Counted from the first letter of the stretch, positions 33,233-44,422 are shown. The stretch is 64,000 bases of DNA from Prunus persica (GCF_000346465.2 NC_034010.1:7511103-7575102); one strand, 5' to 3'. Notes: generated by a model from the sequence alone, not told the origin. Numbers and translations are program-made.

Positions 33233-34092
33233 TAGGAGGGAAAAATGTCTTTTTTAGTATTAACACAAACTCGAGATCAATTCCCATAATTTTATGACAT
33301 GTAATTAGTTAGGAGGCATAAAATAGTTTCAGATTGAGCTATGAGTGTGTGCGTCCTGTTCGTGTCTTGATTTGGTCGTTCATAACATCTTCCCATAATT
33401 GTGAAATTCCCAGATTTCTTTCACCAAGTACCTATGACCAAGTTAAAATTGGTAGTCATATACAAGTTATAATAATTGTGAAACTCCCCTTGTTTCTTCT
33501 TGCATTGTTATGTAACGCTGCCTTTTCTTGCTTGGCATGTCAAAGGCAACTAGTGCCGTGGATTTTGTGCCTACTTTGAATTGAAGTATGCTTGCTCTGT
33601 AAATTATATTATGTGCAAGTTAGCCTAGGAGGGAAAAATGTCTTTTTAAGTATTAACACAAACTCGAGATCAATTCCCATAATTTTATGACATGTAATTA
33701 GTTAGGAGGCATAAAATAGTTTCAGATTGAGCTATGAGTGTGTGCGTCCTGTTCGTGTCTTGATTTGGTCGTTCATAAAATCTTCCCGTAATTGTGAAAC
33801 TCCCAGGTTTCTTTCACCAAGTACCTATGGCCAAGTTAAAATTGGTAGTCATATACAAGTTATAATAATTGTGAAACTCCCAGGTTTCTTTCACCAAGTA
33901 CTATGGCCAAGTTAAAATTGGTAGTCATATACAAGTTATAATAATTGTGAAACTCCCCTTGTTTCTTCTTGCATTGTTATGTAACGCTGCCTTTTCTTGC
34001 TTGGCATGTCGAAGGCAACTAGTGCCGTGGATTTTGTGCCTACTTTGAATTGAAGTATGCTTGCTCTGAAAATTATATTATGTGCAAGTTAG
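33233..34092. repeat. Tandem duplication (about 390 bp + 470 bp)
   Basis: 33233-33622 and 33624-34092 repeat each other from CTAGGAGGGAAAAATGTC to ATGTGCAAGTTAG, almost identically. The second unit carries an extra internal duplication of about 90 bp around 'ctcccaggtttctttcacc'. The 60-80 codon frames inside (33334-33579, 33727-33915) are copies of each other and have no recognisable domain. It is probably intronic sequence of the pseudogene. Confidence 0.85.
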
Positions 34093-34931
34093 CTTAGTTG
34101 TTTGTCTAATATCTTTATTTTATCTATTTTTTAAGTTTCACAATAACCTCCTTTATTTATTAATTATTTTAAATAAATAGAAAAACAGAAAATCTGCTCA
34201 TGCTAGGTCCACTAGGGCTGCAATGCTTTCTAAAGTAAAAATGTTAATTGATGCAATGTTTTGAAACTAGCTTAGCTTTAAGTGTACCGCGGTAAGGGCT
34301 ATGTTCTTTTCATTCAATTTCACTTTCACGACTAAGTTCTGTTTTGCTGTTGATTTATTTGATATGGTAGCATCTTTTTTATAGCAGCCTATAGCAGACA
34401 GTGTTAATAACCTTATATGAAACCTAATAAATGATTGCTAGATTTTGAGATCTTGGGTCTATCATAACCTTGAGTTTGAATATTCAATGTTAAAGCTTTT
34501 AAGACATTTATATCAGAAAGTGCAAGAAAAAAGTTTGGAAAGCAATTAAAATATATCGGGCCTTCCCCTAAGGTCGACTCGATTATTCCTAACAAAGAAT
34601 CTGTGAACTTTTTATGTCTTCCATCTCCTAAATTGGATAAACCAAGAGTGGGAAAAATTTTGATTTTGAAAACACAACACATAACCTCAAGCCTTTTTAT
34701 AATCAGGCGTGGAACCTTCTGGCCCTTTTAGGGCTTGGACCCCATCTCTCCAGCAGTATCACTTCTAATATTTGAAGTTTGGAGAAAGCGATCATATTTT
34801 AATTATCATTTCTGGATTCTACTCCATTTCTTTTTGAACCTTTTGTCTTTGTAAATATTGATTTAGATCACATTATAATTGGTTATTTAGTTCACGTGGT
34901 CTCCTGATCGCTTTGAAATTTCATTTTCCAG

Positions 34932-35033
34932 GATTTCTCCCTACGATTCCCACTAATTCAAGGGCATGGGAATTTCGGGTCGATTGATGCTGATCCTGCA
35001 GCTGCCATGCGTTACACAGAGTGCATATTGGAG
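34932..35033 (+). pseudogene. Gyrase A-like exon ([17 protein letters not shown])
   Basis: The exon is exactly bounded by TTTTCCAG and GAG|GTATGT and is open in one frame for 34 codons: [17 protein letters not shown], then [14 protein letters not shown]. This is the GyrA motif around the active-site helix region (bacterial '[25 protein letters not shown]'). The exon itself has no stop, so it decayed less than exon 1, yet the preceding exons with the HPHGD motif are missing. Confidence 0.85.
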
Positions 35034-35143
35034 GTATGTTCAGATATTTTAGTTACTTTGAACACTCTATGGGTTTTTAATAGTCATGATATCGAAATGA
35101 ATATTAAGATCTTTAGGTTATATGCTATTCCAGAAACGGGGCA

Positions 35144-35145
<2 letters not shown>

Positions 35146-35206
<61 letters not shown>
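35146..35206 (+). repeat. (CT)n microsatellite, about 30 units
   Basis: Pure CT dinucleotide run of 61 bases between GGCAAC and ATCCCCC. It follows the GyrA-like exon within what would be an intron. Confidence 0.98.
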
Positions 35207-35209
<3 letters not shown>

Positions 35210-35967
35210 CCCCTTCCCTCTCTATGTAGTGATGTTGTAAGTAATTTTTAGTGCTCAAAAAGGCCAAAGATCTTGTTCCAGAGTGTTTACTTAATGCCTA
35301 TTGGCAGAGTGCGAACGTGCTGCAGTGTTTGTTTAATGCCTATTGCACAAATCCAGGGAACCTATTAGACATACACATGCCTTATTGCAAAGGCTGGGTG
35401 ATAAATGCAATAACCTATTAGACATACACATGCCTTGTTGCAAAGGCAAAATGTTAAATGGGAAAGAATAAATTTACGCCACTGAGTTTGGTTTCCAGCT
35501 TGTATGAAGTACTTTATAAGGTGTTGCTTTTGAGATTGGAGTAGGTTTTGGGAAATACCAGTGGACAAACACCAGGTAATTTTGCGAAGGTGTGGAATAC
35601 CTGTCCATTGCAGCAAGCTGCCATTTTTTTCCTTGAAGAAAACAGAAATGTCAGTGAAATATTGCCAATATCACTAGAAGGTAGCCTTAGAAATTTATAC
35701 TATTAGGAATTTGTTTAGATATGATCCACATAGAGGTGCAACCAAGAAGCGTGTGTATAGTGTAGCCTTCATTGCAATGCCACCCATAATGATATTAATT
35801 AACGATCCGATTGGATCAATTTCTTCGCTCAAAATGATTCTGGTTTTACTAAATTATGGCTTTCCATTGTTCTAGAAGTACACCATATTTTCTTGACTGA
35901 ACTTTCTTGCTCAAATGATTCATCACAATGCTTGGATTTTCATTTGGTATTTTTTGTCTATTCACAG
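35210..35967. other. No gene seen; intron-like stretch
   Basis: AT-rich sequence between two gyrase A-like exons. The only structure seen is an imperfect 50-bp direct repeat at about 35365-35450 ('cctattagacatacacatgcc'). Confidence 0.4.
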
Positions 35968-36016
35968 TATTCATAATGGGCAACCTAAGCAGATGGGTCT
36001 AAAGGAGTTGCTGCAG
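35968..36016 (+). pseudogene. Gyrase A-like exon (NGQPKQMGLKELLQ)
   Basis: Between TTCACAG and CAG|GTGACT, an open 49-bp exon encodes HNGQPKQMGLKELLQ. This matches the GyrA segment 'L.NGQPK.MGLKELLQAFLDFR' after the tower/DNA gate region. It lies in the expected order after the previous exon, but many exons between them are absent. A second short splice-bounded piece (36131-36180, NTRPKDQELWGHQI) follows; I cannot assign it. Confidence 0.7.
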
Positions 36017-36260
36017 GTGACTACTTAAGTTTAATCTCTTTATTGGATTTATTTGATATTGTAGCATCTTTGCTAAGCACCCTAAGACTCCCCCCATCTA
36101 ATAACCCTCGTATGTTATGTCATATAGCAGATTCTAAACACGCGTCCAAAGGATCAAGAGCTGTGGGGACATCAGATCAGGTACTTTTCTCCCTCCCTTG
36201 CTTCTGTTAAGTTATTCGCGTACGGTTCCACTCATTCTCTTGTCAATCTGTCTATTACAG

Positions 36261-36352
36261 ATTATGGTATTAAAGTATTGGAAAATGCCGAAGGTGAACT
36301 GGTGCGTTCACTTGAGAATCGTGGAGTTTCAGCAAGTGAGGATGGTATTAAG
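36261..36352 (+). pseudogene. TOPLESS-like WD-region exon
   Basis: Between TCTATTACAG and AAG|GTACTT the frame reads DYGIKVLENAEGELVRSLEN followed by RGVSASED. It resembles the TOPLESS/TPR segment 'DNGIKILANADG.RLLRTLENR..DASR' just after a WD repeat. It supports a second, TOPLESS-type gene relic mixed with the gyrase A relic. A diverged inverted copy of its end lies near 37985-38029. Confidence 0.5.
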
Positions 36353-38029
36353 GTACTTGAAAAAACATTCACTTGAGAATCATGAAGTTTTTGCCTTTGG
36401 GCTGTCTTACTGAAGTGTTGGGAAGGTAAAATTGTTGCATCAGATTTATCAAGCGACTCAAATTTACTAAGTGATTAGAAATGTTGTTAACTAAAAAAAT
36501 TATGTTGCAAGAATCTATAATTGACACATTTAGTACTTCCAATTCTGCCCATGAAACAAACAACGAAGTGCTCAAAATCGAGGTTTTAGTAGTAAATGAG
36601 TATGATACCTTGCGTTAAGTAAGGGAAGTTCTTTCGAGAGCCATGTTGGACTTGGGTTCGTTGGAAACAAGGCTAGCATTTCATTATTCATATGAAGATA
36701 CCCCTTTCATGGTATCTTGTGATGCACATGAGCATCCTAACATGATCGTTATGGACCATAGCTTTGTTGTTTAGTTAGGTTAGGTAAAATCAAGATACAT
36801 GTGGCACGGATGACGTGGGAAGAAGTGAGGACCGGAGGTTGGTGTGATGGTGGTTACAGTGGTGTGAGCTGGTCATGTAGAGGACGAAGAACTGTAGGCT
36901 TTGAGGGAACAATGGAAATAAAGTGGCAAAATAGCTTTTCCTTTTCTTGGGCTGATTGATGTTGTGTTCTTAGGGGAGTAACACGATGATCTAGAAGAGA
37001 TTGCCTCTTTACTTTGGAGCTGCTTTGACTTTGCAAAAGGGAGGAAAGACAGAGTCTATTTAGGAACTGCTCGGTCGCACAAAAGAGAGGAGGGACTTGA
37101 CCTTTCATGTTTCCTAGCTGCCTATACAGAAATCTCAATATTAGAGGAGGACTAACTGCTGAGAGTAGTACTTAATTGTGCTTGGGCAAGAAGAAAATAG
37201 AGTCAAAGCATCTCCAAAGTAGAGGGGCAATATCTTCTAGATCATCGTGTTACTCTCCTAAGAACACAGCATTAATCAGCCCAAGAAAANNNNNNNNNNN
37301 NNNNNNNNNNNNNNNNNNNNNNNNNNNNNNNNNNNNNNNNNNNNNNNNNNNNNNNNNNNNNNNNNNNNNNNNNNNNNNNNNNNNNNNNNAGAAGCTATTT
37401 TGCCCTCTTTATTTCCATTGTTCCCTTCAAAGCCTTCAGTTGTTCGTCCTCTACATGACCAGCTCACACCACTGTAACCACCGTCACACCAACCTCCGGT
37501 CCCTACTTCTTCCCACGTCATTCGTTCACATGTATCTTGATTTTACCTAACCTAACTGAACAACAGAACTGTGGTCCATAACGATCATGTTAGGATGCTC
37601 AAGTGCATTACAAGATACTATGAAAGGGGTATCTTCGTATGAATAATGAAATGCTAGCCTTGTTTCCAACAAACCCAAGTCCAACATGGCTCTCGGAAAA
37701 GCTTCTCTTATTTAACGCAAAGTATCATACTCCTCTGCTACTAAAACCTCGATTTTGAGCACTTCGTTGTTGTTTTATAGGCAGAATTGGAAGTACTAAA
37801 TGTGCCAATTATGGATTCTTTTAACATAATTTTTTTTAGTTGACAACCTTTCTAATCACTTAGTAAATTTGAGTCTCTTGATAAATCTAATGCAACAATT
37901 TTACCTTCCCAACAGTTCAAGAAGACAGCCCAAAGTCAAAAATTCCATGATTCTCAAGTGAATGTAGTGGTTGAACATCTTCGGCATTTTCCAGTACCTT
38001 AATACCATCCTCACTTGCTGAAACTGCTA
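36329..38029. repeat. Large inverted repeat around the assembly gap
   Basis: The arms 36329-37030 and 37201-38029 (the latter including the N run) are reverse complements over about 0.7 kb with scattered mismatches and small indels. The spacer is about 170 bp. Markers: 'gacgtgggaagaagtgagga' at about 36811 against its complement near 37500, and 'gatctagaagagattgcc' at about 36989 against the complement near 37230. The left arm starts inside the TOPLESS-like exon, so the duplication includes it. No gene is visible in the arms beyond that. Confidence 0.85.
37290..37389. other. Assembly gap (100 N)
   Basis: A run of exactly 100 N, the usual placeholder for unknown length. The left arm of the surrounding inverted repeat has only about 4 bases between the sequences flanking the gap, so the real missing sequence may be nearly nothing. 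Confidence 0.99.
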
Positions 38030-38266
38030 GCATTCTTCCTTCCTTTTTAAATTGTAAACAATGAGAATCCTAACACAGATATTAAATCAAGTGTTCTGTG
38101 AACTCTAACATTAACCTCGAAATATATAACAGTGAACGTGATGACCAAAGGTATACAACTTATCACCAGTGAATCTGCAAACAGATAACCATGATGTTTG
38201 TAATAGCAAGCAATAGCCTTATCCATCGCGGTGAAGGAAAATGCCGTATGAACCAAACCTTAATTA
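38030..38266. other. Non-coding flank of the inverted repeat
   Basis: AT-rich; the one open frame (38047-38256, minus) has a hydrophobic stretch but no recognisable domain and no exon borders that I trust. Confidence 0.3.
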
Positions 38267-39062
38267 AGGTTCGTCAATGGGCCGGGTCGGGCTTTAAAGA
38301 GAAGAGAGAAAATGTCGGGTCGGGTTTTTTTAGAAAGTTCAAGCTCGACTCATGAGCCGGGCTTGAGAAATTGGGCTGGGCCGGGCTAAGCCCAAAGGGC
38401 CCTACTTCATTAAAAAAAAAAAAAGGTTTAGGGATTAAACTCACTTAATTCTAATATTTTCACTTCAAACCAAAGTTTCTAAAACACACAACTTATAAGA
38501 TTTTCCACAAAAATAATAAAACTAAGTATTATTTTTGAGGTTATTACATAATTAGATCGTAATACGTTTTAAGAAATAATTTTAAAAAATGATAAGTATT
38601 AAAAAAAAACATTTTTTTAAAGGATGGTATGAATAAATATGCAAATATTTGGTGATGTGTTCAAGAAAAGTATGATTATATTTGGTTTCGTGATATGATT
38701 ATATTTAGTGATGTGATATGTTGTGAAAATCACATGTATATAATTGTTGAATTAATAATTGACACAAATTAATGTGCTAATCATCCAATTATAAACTAGG
38801 AATGAGTAAAGGAAAGTAAATGAAATGAAACAAATTATATATGTGATTTCAGTGATATAATTATAAACCTAAACTCTTATTTATACATAATGTGGGCCTA
38901 ACGGGCTGGGTTTTCTTGGGCTTAATCGGGCTGGGCCTATGGGTCGGGCCGGGCTTTAGACACCCAAGCCAAAGGCGGCCGGGCCATCTCAAAGCCCATA
39001 ATGGTCTGGGGCAGGCGGGCCCACATCAGCTCATGAGCCCGCATGCCAAATAATGAGGCCTA
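38267..39062. mobile_element. Decayed non-autonomous DNA element with GGGCCGGGC repeats
   Basis: Both ends are rich in GGGCCGGGC/GGGCTGGGC words (38277-38405 and 38890-39062) around an AT-rich core, like plant hAT-type MITEs of the 'ggttcgtcaatgggccggg' kind. The left end GGTTCGTCAATGGGCC is recognisable, but the right terminus is too diverged to match it, and no target duplication is clear. Confidence 0.45.
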
Positions 39063-39342
39063 ACTTTAATTGTCTTGTCCTCTCCACAATTTATGATGCA
39101 TAATTTTTTGTTTATGCGAGTGAAAGCAAGATCACTAATATTACTGACATGAGAATCTATCTGGCAGAATTTCATTTAGAAAATCCAATCAACATATAAG
39201 TAATTATAGTCTTTAAAAACATGGATAGTTGTAAACGACCAAGAAACCTTGTTACCCAAATCAAGTTAAACAATACTAGCAATCACAATTCTAGAAATCG
39301 TAAGAGTCACTATATGAAATTAAAAAGGGAAAAGAGAAAGAA
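39063..39342. other. No gene seen
   Basis: AT-rich, non-repetitive within the window, ending at the truncated 5' side of the copia element. Confidence 0.3.
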
Positions 39343-39708
39343 CCTCTAGGTGGTGCTCGTTCAGAGGGCTTAGGTCCAAGGAGCGGTCCATCCATGAATG
39401 GCAAAAATGCATCCCGTAATAAGGGAAAGGCACAGATGAGCCATGTGCCTAGAAATGTTGAAAGCCCTTGTCACAGATGTGGTGCAAGGGGACATTGGAT
39501 GCGCGCATGTCGTACGCCCAGGCATTTGGCGGATCTCTATCAAGCTTCACTTAAGAACAGGAAAGTGGAGATAAATTACATTGATCATGCTTCGCCAGCC
39601 ACAGATGGCTCATCAGAAATATCACGTAAGCTAAACAAGACGCATCTAGATGTTTCTGATTTTGTTACTGAAAAAGGGAATGAAGGTTATGAGTCCGAAT
39701 TAGATTAA
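39343..39708 (+). pseudogene. gag: Copia gag C-terminus with zinc knuckle
   Basis: The reading frame is open from about 39343 (GGARSEGLGPRSGPSMNGK). The nucleocapsid zinc knuckle CHRCGARGHWMRAC fits CX2CX4HX4C and binds the RNA genome. It continues with RHLADLYQASLKN, a typical copia gag ending, and a Ser/Glu-rich tail to the stop at 39706. The capsid part is missing because of the truncation. The ATG at 39394 is not a true start. Confidence 0.82.
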
Positions 39709-39880
39709 ATTCCTTAATGTACTATTTGTATTAGCTGAAGTGTTGTTTAAATTTCAATCCAATAAAAGTGGTAATGTTGTCTTCTTTATTAAGTCCGAAT
39801 TAGATTAAATTCCTTAATGTACTATTTGTATTAGCTGAAGTGTTGTTTAAATAAAAGTGGTAATGTTGTTTTCTTTATAT
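39692..39880 (+). repeat. Direct repeat of about 90-100 bp between gag and pol
   Basis: Two units beginning GTCCGAATTAGATTAAATTC (39692 and 39793) and running through 'attagctgaagtgttgttt' to 'aaaagtggtaatgttgt'. The second lacks about 12 bases after GTTTAAAT. The first unit contains the gag stop codon, so the repeat separates gag from pol. Confidence 0.92.
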
Positions 39881-39909
39881 ATTCCAGCTCATTTTATTTA
39901 TTTGGTGGC

Positions 39910-41052
39910 ATGGATGTAAATTATGGATGCCCTCAAAACAAAGGCTATGGCAGAGATATTTGTCTCGCAGACAGCGCAACTACTCATACGATCTTTCAAG
40001 ATCGGAAGTATTTCTCAAAATTAATGCTTACAAAAGCAAAGGTAACAACCATATCAGGTCCTGCAGATCTGATCGAAGGTTCAGGAATAGCCCAAATTAT
40101 GTTACCGAATGGAACAATATTGTCCATTCCAGATGCTTTGTATTCATCTAACTCCAGAAGGAATCTGTTGAGTTTCAAAGATATACGTTTGAATGGCTAC
40201 CATGTTGAAACAAAGAAAGAGGAAAACATGGAATATCTTTGTATTACCTCCAGTGATACCCAAAAGCGTATACTGGAAAAGCTTTGTGAGCTCTCATCAG
40301 GGTTGTATTACACAACCATACGGACAATTGAGGCACATAGTGTCATGGACCAAGAGTCTACTGACTCAAATGCTTTTAAGCTTTGGCATGACAGATTGGG
40401 TCATCCTGGATCCACCATGATGCGCAGGATCATTACCAACTCTAAAGGACATCCCTTGTTGACTAAACAAATTATGTTATCAAGCGACATCTTTTGCCAA
40501 GCTTGTTCACAAGGGAAGTTGGTGATCAGACCATCACAACCAAAGGTTGATGTTGAGTCTCCATCATTTTTGCAGAGAATTCAAGGGGACATTTGTGGAC
40601 CCATTCATCCCCCATGTGGACCATTTCGGTACTTTATGGTCTTGGTGGACGCATCTACCCGATGGTCACATGTTTGTCTTTTATCTACTCGGAATATGGC
40701 ATTTGCTAGGCTTTTGGCTCAGATAATTAAATTACGAGCCCAATTCCCAGATTATCCCATTAAGTCAATCAGACTCGATAATGCTGGTGAATTTACATCT
40801 CAGACTTTTGATGACTACTGCATGTCATTAGGCATTGATATTGAACATCCTGTTCCCCATATGCATACTCAAAATGGCTTGGCAGAAGCTTTAATTAAAC
40901 GTCTTCAATTGATAGCACGCACTTTGCTAATGAAAACAAAGTTGCCAGTTTCTGCTTGGGGATATGCCATTTTACATGCAGCATCGCTTGTGCAATTGAG
41001 GCCAGTCGCCAATAATCAAGGTTCTCCAATACAACTCGTATTGGGAAATTAA
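39910..41052 (+). pseudogene. Copia protease and integrase
   Basis: The protease active site reads CLADSATTHTIFQD (D-S-A, as in copia). The pre-integrase zinc finger begins FKLWHDRLGHPGSTMMRRI and ends CQACSQGK. The integrase core shows GDICGPIHPPCGPFRYFMVLVDASTRW (first Asp residues in GDICG, VDAS), IRLDNAGEF (second Asp) and HTQNGLAEALIKRL (Glu), so the catalytic residues are present. Pol polyprotein processing and cDNA insertion would be its roles. The frame stops at TAA 41050, just before the conserved HLRIFGCAVYVP, so one nonsense codon breaks the polyprotein. Confidence 0.9.
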
Positions 41053-41904
41053 CCAAACATTTCACATTTAAGAATTTTTGGGTGTGCGGTATATGTGCCT
41101 ATTGCACCATCGCAACGTACTAAGATGGGCCCTCAACGCAGATTGGGAATTTATGTTGGTGTTGATTCACCATCTATCATCAGATACTTGAAATCCCTGA
41201 CGGGTGATATTTTTACCGTACGATTTGCGGATTGTGATTTTAATGAGACAATCTTCCCACCTTTAGGTGGAGAAAAATCTGTGTCTAAAGAACAAGGCAA
41301 ACTCATTCCTGAAAAACGACATGAATTATCCTGGAATGTATCCACATTGTCTCATCTCGATCCTCATACTGCTCAACGCGAAAACGAAGTGAGAAGGATC
41401 GTTCACCTCCAAAGTATTGCAAATCAGATGCCAGATGCATTTAATGATGCAGCAAAAGTGACGAAATCTCATATCCCAGCTGCAAATGCACCCGCACGGA
41501 TTGATGTCCATAATGGACAAAGCAATGTGCCAGCAAATGGTTCATCTGCTGCACGCCTAAAACGTGGCAGACCACTAGGCTCAAAGGATTCAGTTCCTCG
41601 AAAGAGGAAGTTGATGGACAAAATGAATCCAAATGAAATAAATAGAGAGCCCACAATTCATAATTCAAATGCCCCCAAAGAGGTACAGGTACTTCTTGAC
41701 AAGGAAAACGTCATTGGTGAAACAAGTGCCCCTGGAGTGGCAACCGTACCTGAAAGTCAAGAAATCTCCATAAATTATACGTCCACTAATGAATTGTGGA
41801 GTAGAAATGAGATGATCATCGATGATATATTTGCGTTCTCAGTGGCTGCTGAAATCATAAAAGATGATGATATTGAACCGCGCTCTATTAATAAATGTAC
41901 ATAG
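41053..41904 (+). pseudogene. Copia integrase C-terminus and IN-RT linker
   Basis: After the stop the same polyprotein continues: SHLRIFGCAVYVPIAPSQR, then RRLGIYVGVDSPSIIRYLK and VRFADCDFNETIFPPLGG, the copia 'GKLGPRGE.GIFVGYDSPSIIRYL' type of integrase C-terminus. A charged, variable linker with a basic patch (LKRGRPLGSKDSVPRKRKL) follows, ending at TAG 41902-41904. A second stop comes at 41938-41940 before RT. Confidence 0.85.
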
Positions 41905-41940
41905 AGGCAAGATTGGCCCAAGTGGAAGGATGCAATCTAG

Positions 41941-43536
41941 GCAGAATTAAATTCTTTGGAAAAAAGGAGTGTTTTTGGACATATTAGTCCAACTCCACCC
42001 AATGTGAACCCTGTAGGTTACAAGTGGGTATTTACAAGAAAGCGCAATGAGAAAAATGAGATCTCAAGGTATAAAGCGCGACTCGTTGCGCAAGGTTTTT
42101 CACAAAGGCCTGGAATTGATTATGTGGAAACGTACTCTCCAGTAATGGACACAATTACATTCCGTTACCTAATAAGTTTGGCGGTTTCCGAAAAACTTGA
42201 CATGAGACTCATGGATGTCATTACCGCATATTTGTATGGAGAATTGGATACAGATATATACATGAAAGTTCCAGAAGGATTCAGGTTGCCTGAAGCTGCC
42301 AGAAACAAACCACGGGGCATGTTCTCGGTTAAATTGAGAAGATCATTATATGGGCTAAAACAATCTGGACGAATGTGGTACAATCGTCTCAGTAAGTATT
42401 TACTGAAGGAAGGATACACAAATGATCCTGTTTGCCCATGTGTGTTTATTAAGAAATCAAAGTCTGGATTTGCGATAGTGGCAGTATATGTCGACGACAT
42501 GAATCTAATTGGAACTTCTGCAGAGCTTCAAAAGACTGTTGATTATCTCAAACGTGAGTTTGAGATGAAGGATCTTGGAAAGACAAAATATTGTCTTGGC
42601 TTGCAGATTGAGCACAGTGCTAATGGAATTTTGGTGCATCAATCAACTTATACTGAGAAAGTATTGAAATGGTTTGGCATGGATAAAGCCCATCCACTTA
42701 GCACTCCAATGGTCGTTCGATCGCTTGACACTAAGAAAGACCCATATCGTCCAAAAGGGAATGATGAAATGGTCCTTGGTCCAGAAGTACCATATCTTAG
42801 TGCAATAGGAGCTTTATTGTACCTAGCACAATGTACCAGACCAGACATATCATTCTCAGTAAATCTGTTAGCAAGGTACAGTTCTGCTCCAACAAGGCGA
42901 CACTGGACCGGCATCAAACATGTTCTACGATACCTTCGTGGGACAACAGACATGGGGTTATTCTATTCCAGTGAATCAACCAACGCCCAGAGTATTATTG
43001 GTTATGCTGATGCAGGATATCTCTCTGATCCACATCAAGGACGATCACAGACTGGGTATGTATTTACATGTGGAGGAACTGCGATCTCATGGCGCTCAAC
43101 AAAACAAACATTAGTGGCCACATCTTCCAATCACTCAGAAATACTTGCCCTCCATGAAGCCAGTCGTGAATGCGTTTGGTTAAGATCGGTAATCCATCAC
43201 ATCCGAAGCACATGTGCCCTACCCTCAACAACAGACACTCCAACAATTCGGAATGAGGACAATGCAGCTTGTATTGCTCAGATCACAGGAGGATATATCA
43301 AGGGTGACAGGACCAAACACATATCACCAAAGTTTTTCTATACACATGAGCTCCAGAATAGTCAAGAAATCAAAGTCAGACAAATCCGCTCAAGTGATAA
43401 CCTGGCAGATCTCTTCACTAAATCATTGCCGAAATATACATTCCAAAAGTTAGTACATGACATCGGATTACGACAACTCTGCAAGCAATCAAGTTGGAGC
43501 ATGCAAAATCAAGGGGAGCATTCAAGAGTCCTCTAA
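41941..43536 (+). pseudogene. Copia reverse transcriptase and RNase H
   Basis: The RT domain (RVT_2) starts with AELNSLEKRSVFG, then GYKWVFTRKRNEKNEISRYK, ARLVAQGFSQRPGIDYVETY, MDVITAYLYGELDTDIYMK and the catalytic VAVYVDDMNLIGT. EFEMKDLGKTKYCLGLQIE follows. RNase H: IGYADAGYLSDPHQGRSQTG (Asp), SNHSEILALHEASRECVWL (Glu), EDNAACIAQI (Asp) and TKHISPKFFYTHELQ. The frame 41956-43536 is open and complete for both domains; the loss of function comes from upstream stops and the truncation. The ATG at 41956 is internal. Confidence 0.92.
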
Positions 43537-43644
43537 CATAGGACATATGCACGTTGTACTCTTTTTCCTTCGCTTAGATTTTCCCACTGGGTTTTTCCAA
43601 GCAAGGTTTTAATGAGGCAACCAATCTAGGGACATGTGGTCTCT

Positions 43645-43653
43645 AAGGGGGAG
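43645..43653 (+). other. Polypurine tract of the copia element
   Basis: AAGGGGGAG directly before the TG of the 3' LTR, as expected for plus-strand priming in plant copia elements. Confidence 0.85.
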
Positions 43654-44054
43654 TGTTATAAAAGTCTTGGAGTGGAGCCCACTAACTATTCATTACTGTT
43701 CATTTGGCGGCTTTGATAGAGTTTGTCTGTCACGGGTGAACAGTAATGAATAGTGATGAATAGTGATTATTTTAGCCTATAAATAAGAAGAGAAACGGAA
43801 AGAAGAAGAAGAAGAAAAAAAAGAGAATGAAAGAAAAGAGAGAAGAGAAAGCAGAGAGAAATTCTCCTAGAGAGAAAATTCAGTGAGCCACATATGTTGT
43901 AAACACTAAAGTTGTAGCCATATTATTTTATAGTGAAAGGTTACTGCTGCTGCTCTCCGAGGACGTAGGCATAGCCGAACCTCGTTAAAAGCTGTGTCTT
44001 ATCTATTTTACGTGCAGCTCAATATCCGCATATATTCCAGGTTATTTCATAACA
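43654..44054 (+). repeat. 3' LTR of the copia element, 401 bp
   Basis: It begins TGTTATAAAAG and ends TTTCATAACA, a perfect TGTTAT/ATAACA inverted terminus. An A/G-rich stretch (43787-43860) lies after a TATAAATAAG box at 43779-43788, and 'cgaacctcgttaaaagctgtg' lies near the end. Confidence 0.9.
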
Positions 44055-44422
44055 ACAAAGTAAATATTATCTGATGTTTCGCTGGAAAACTAGTACTTTT
44101 TACTACTCACATGTTATTTGAACATTTCCTAGCAATACAGCACTATCAGTAATAAATTCATAAGCATAAAGAAAATATTGAAAGAAATTAAATAAGCCAG
44201 ATAATAAGAAACCATACAAGCATTCTTCGGAACTGTTAGACTAATCAGTCCAACTGAAACTGTTTGGTGTGGACCACAAGACTGGTTAGCCGTCCCTTAG
44301 TGACAGATGCCGTAAAAGGTGCTGGCGGAGGCTGAACTAGCGGAAAATGAAATATATTAAATAAACATACAAATAAAAATTTCTAAAGAAAACTACTTCC
44401 TGATACAGAGACACCTAATTTA
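44055..44422. other. No gene seen; possible minus-strand last exon
   Basis: AT-rich flank of the copia element. A splice-bounded minus-strand piece (about 44345-44251, after TTTTCCGCTAG) reads QPPPAPFTASVTKGRLTSLV and then a stop. It could be a final exon of a lost host gene, but I cannot identify it. Confidence 0.25.

Larger units (their letters stand above)
39343..44054 (+). mobile_element. Ty1/copia retrotransposon, 5'-truncated, with 3' LTR
   Basis: The order zinc-knuckle gag, protease, integrase, RT, RNase H, polypurine tract and LTR is that of Ty1/copia (integrase before RT). The 5' LTR, leader and most of gag are missing; the first recognisable gag codons are at about 39343. The 3' LTR is 43654-44054. 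Stops divide pol into three open frames (39910-41052, 41095-41904, 41956-43536). I see no matching 5' LTR in the window, so age cannot be estimated from LTRs. Confidence 0.92.

Noticed and set aside
35007..35240. Frame ending in Ser-Leu repeats
   Set aside because: Runs from the gyrase A-like exon through its donor into the CT microsatellite.
37176..37550. Frames crossing the N run
   Set aside because: They exist only because N codons were translated as X.
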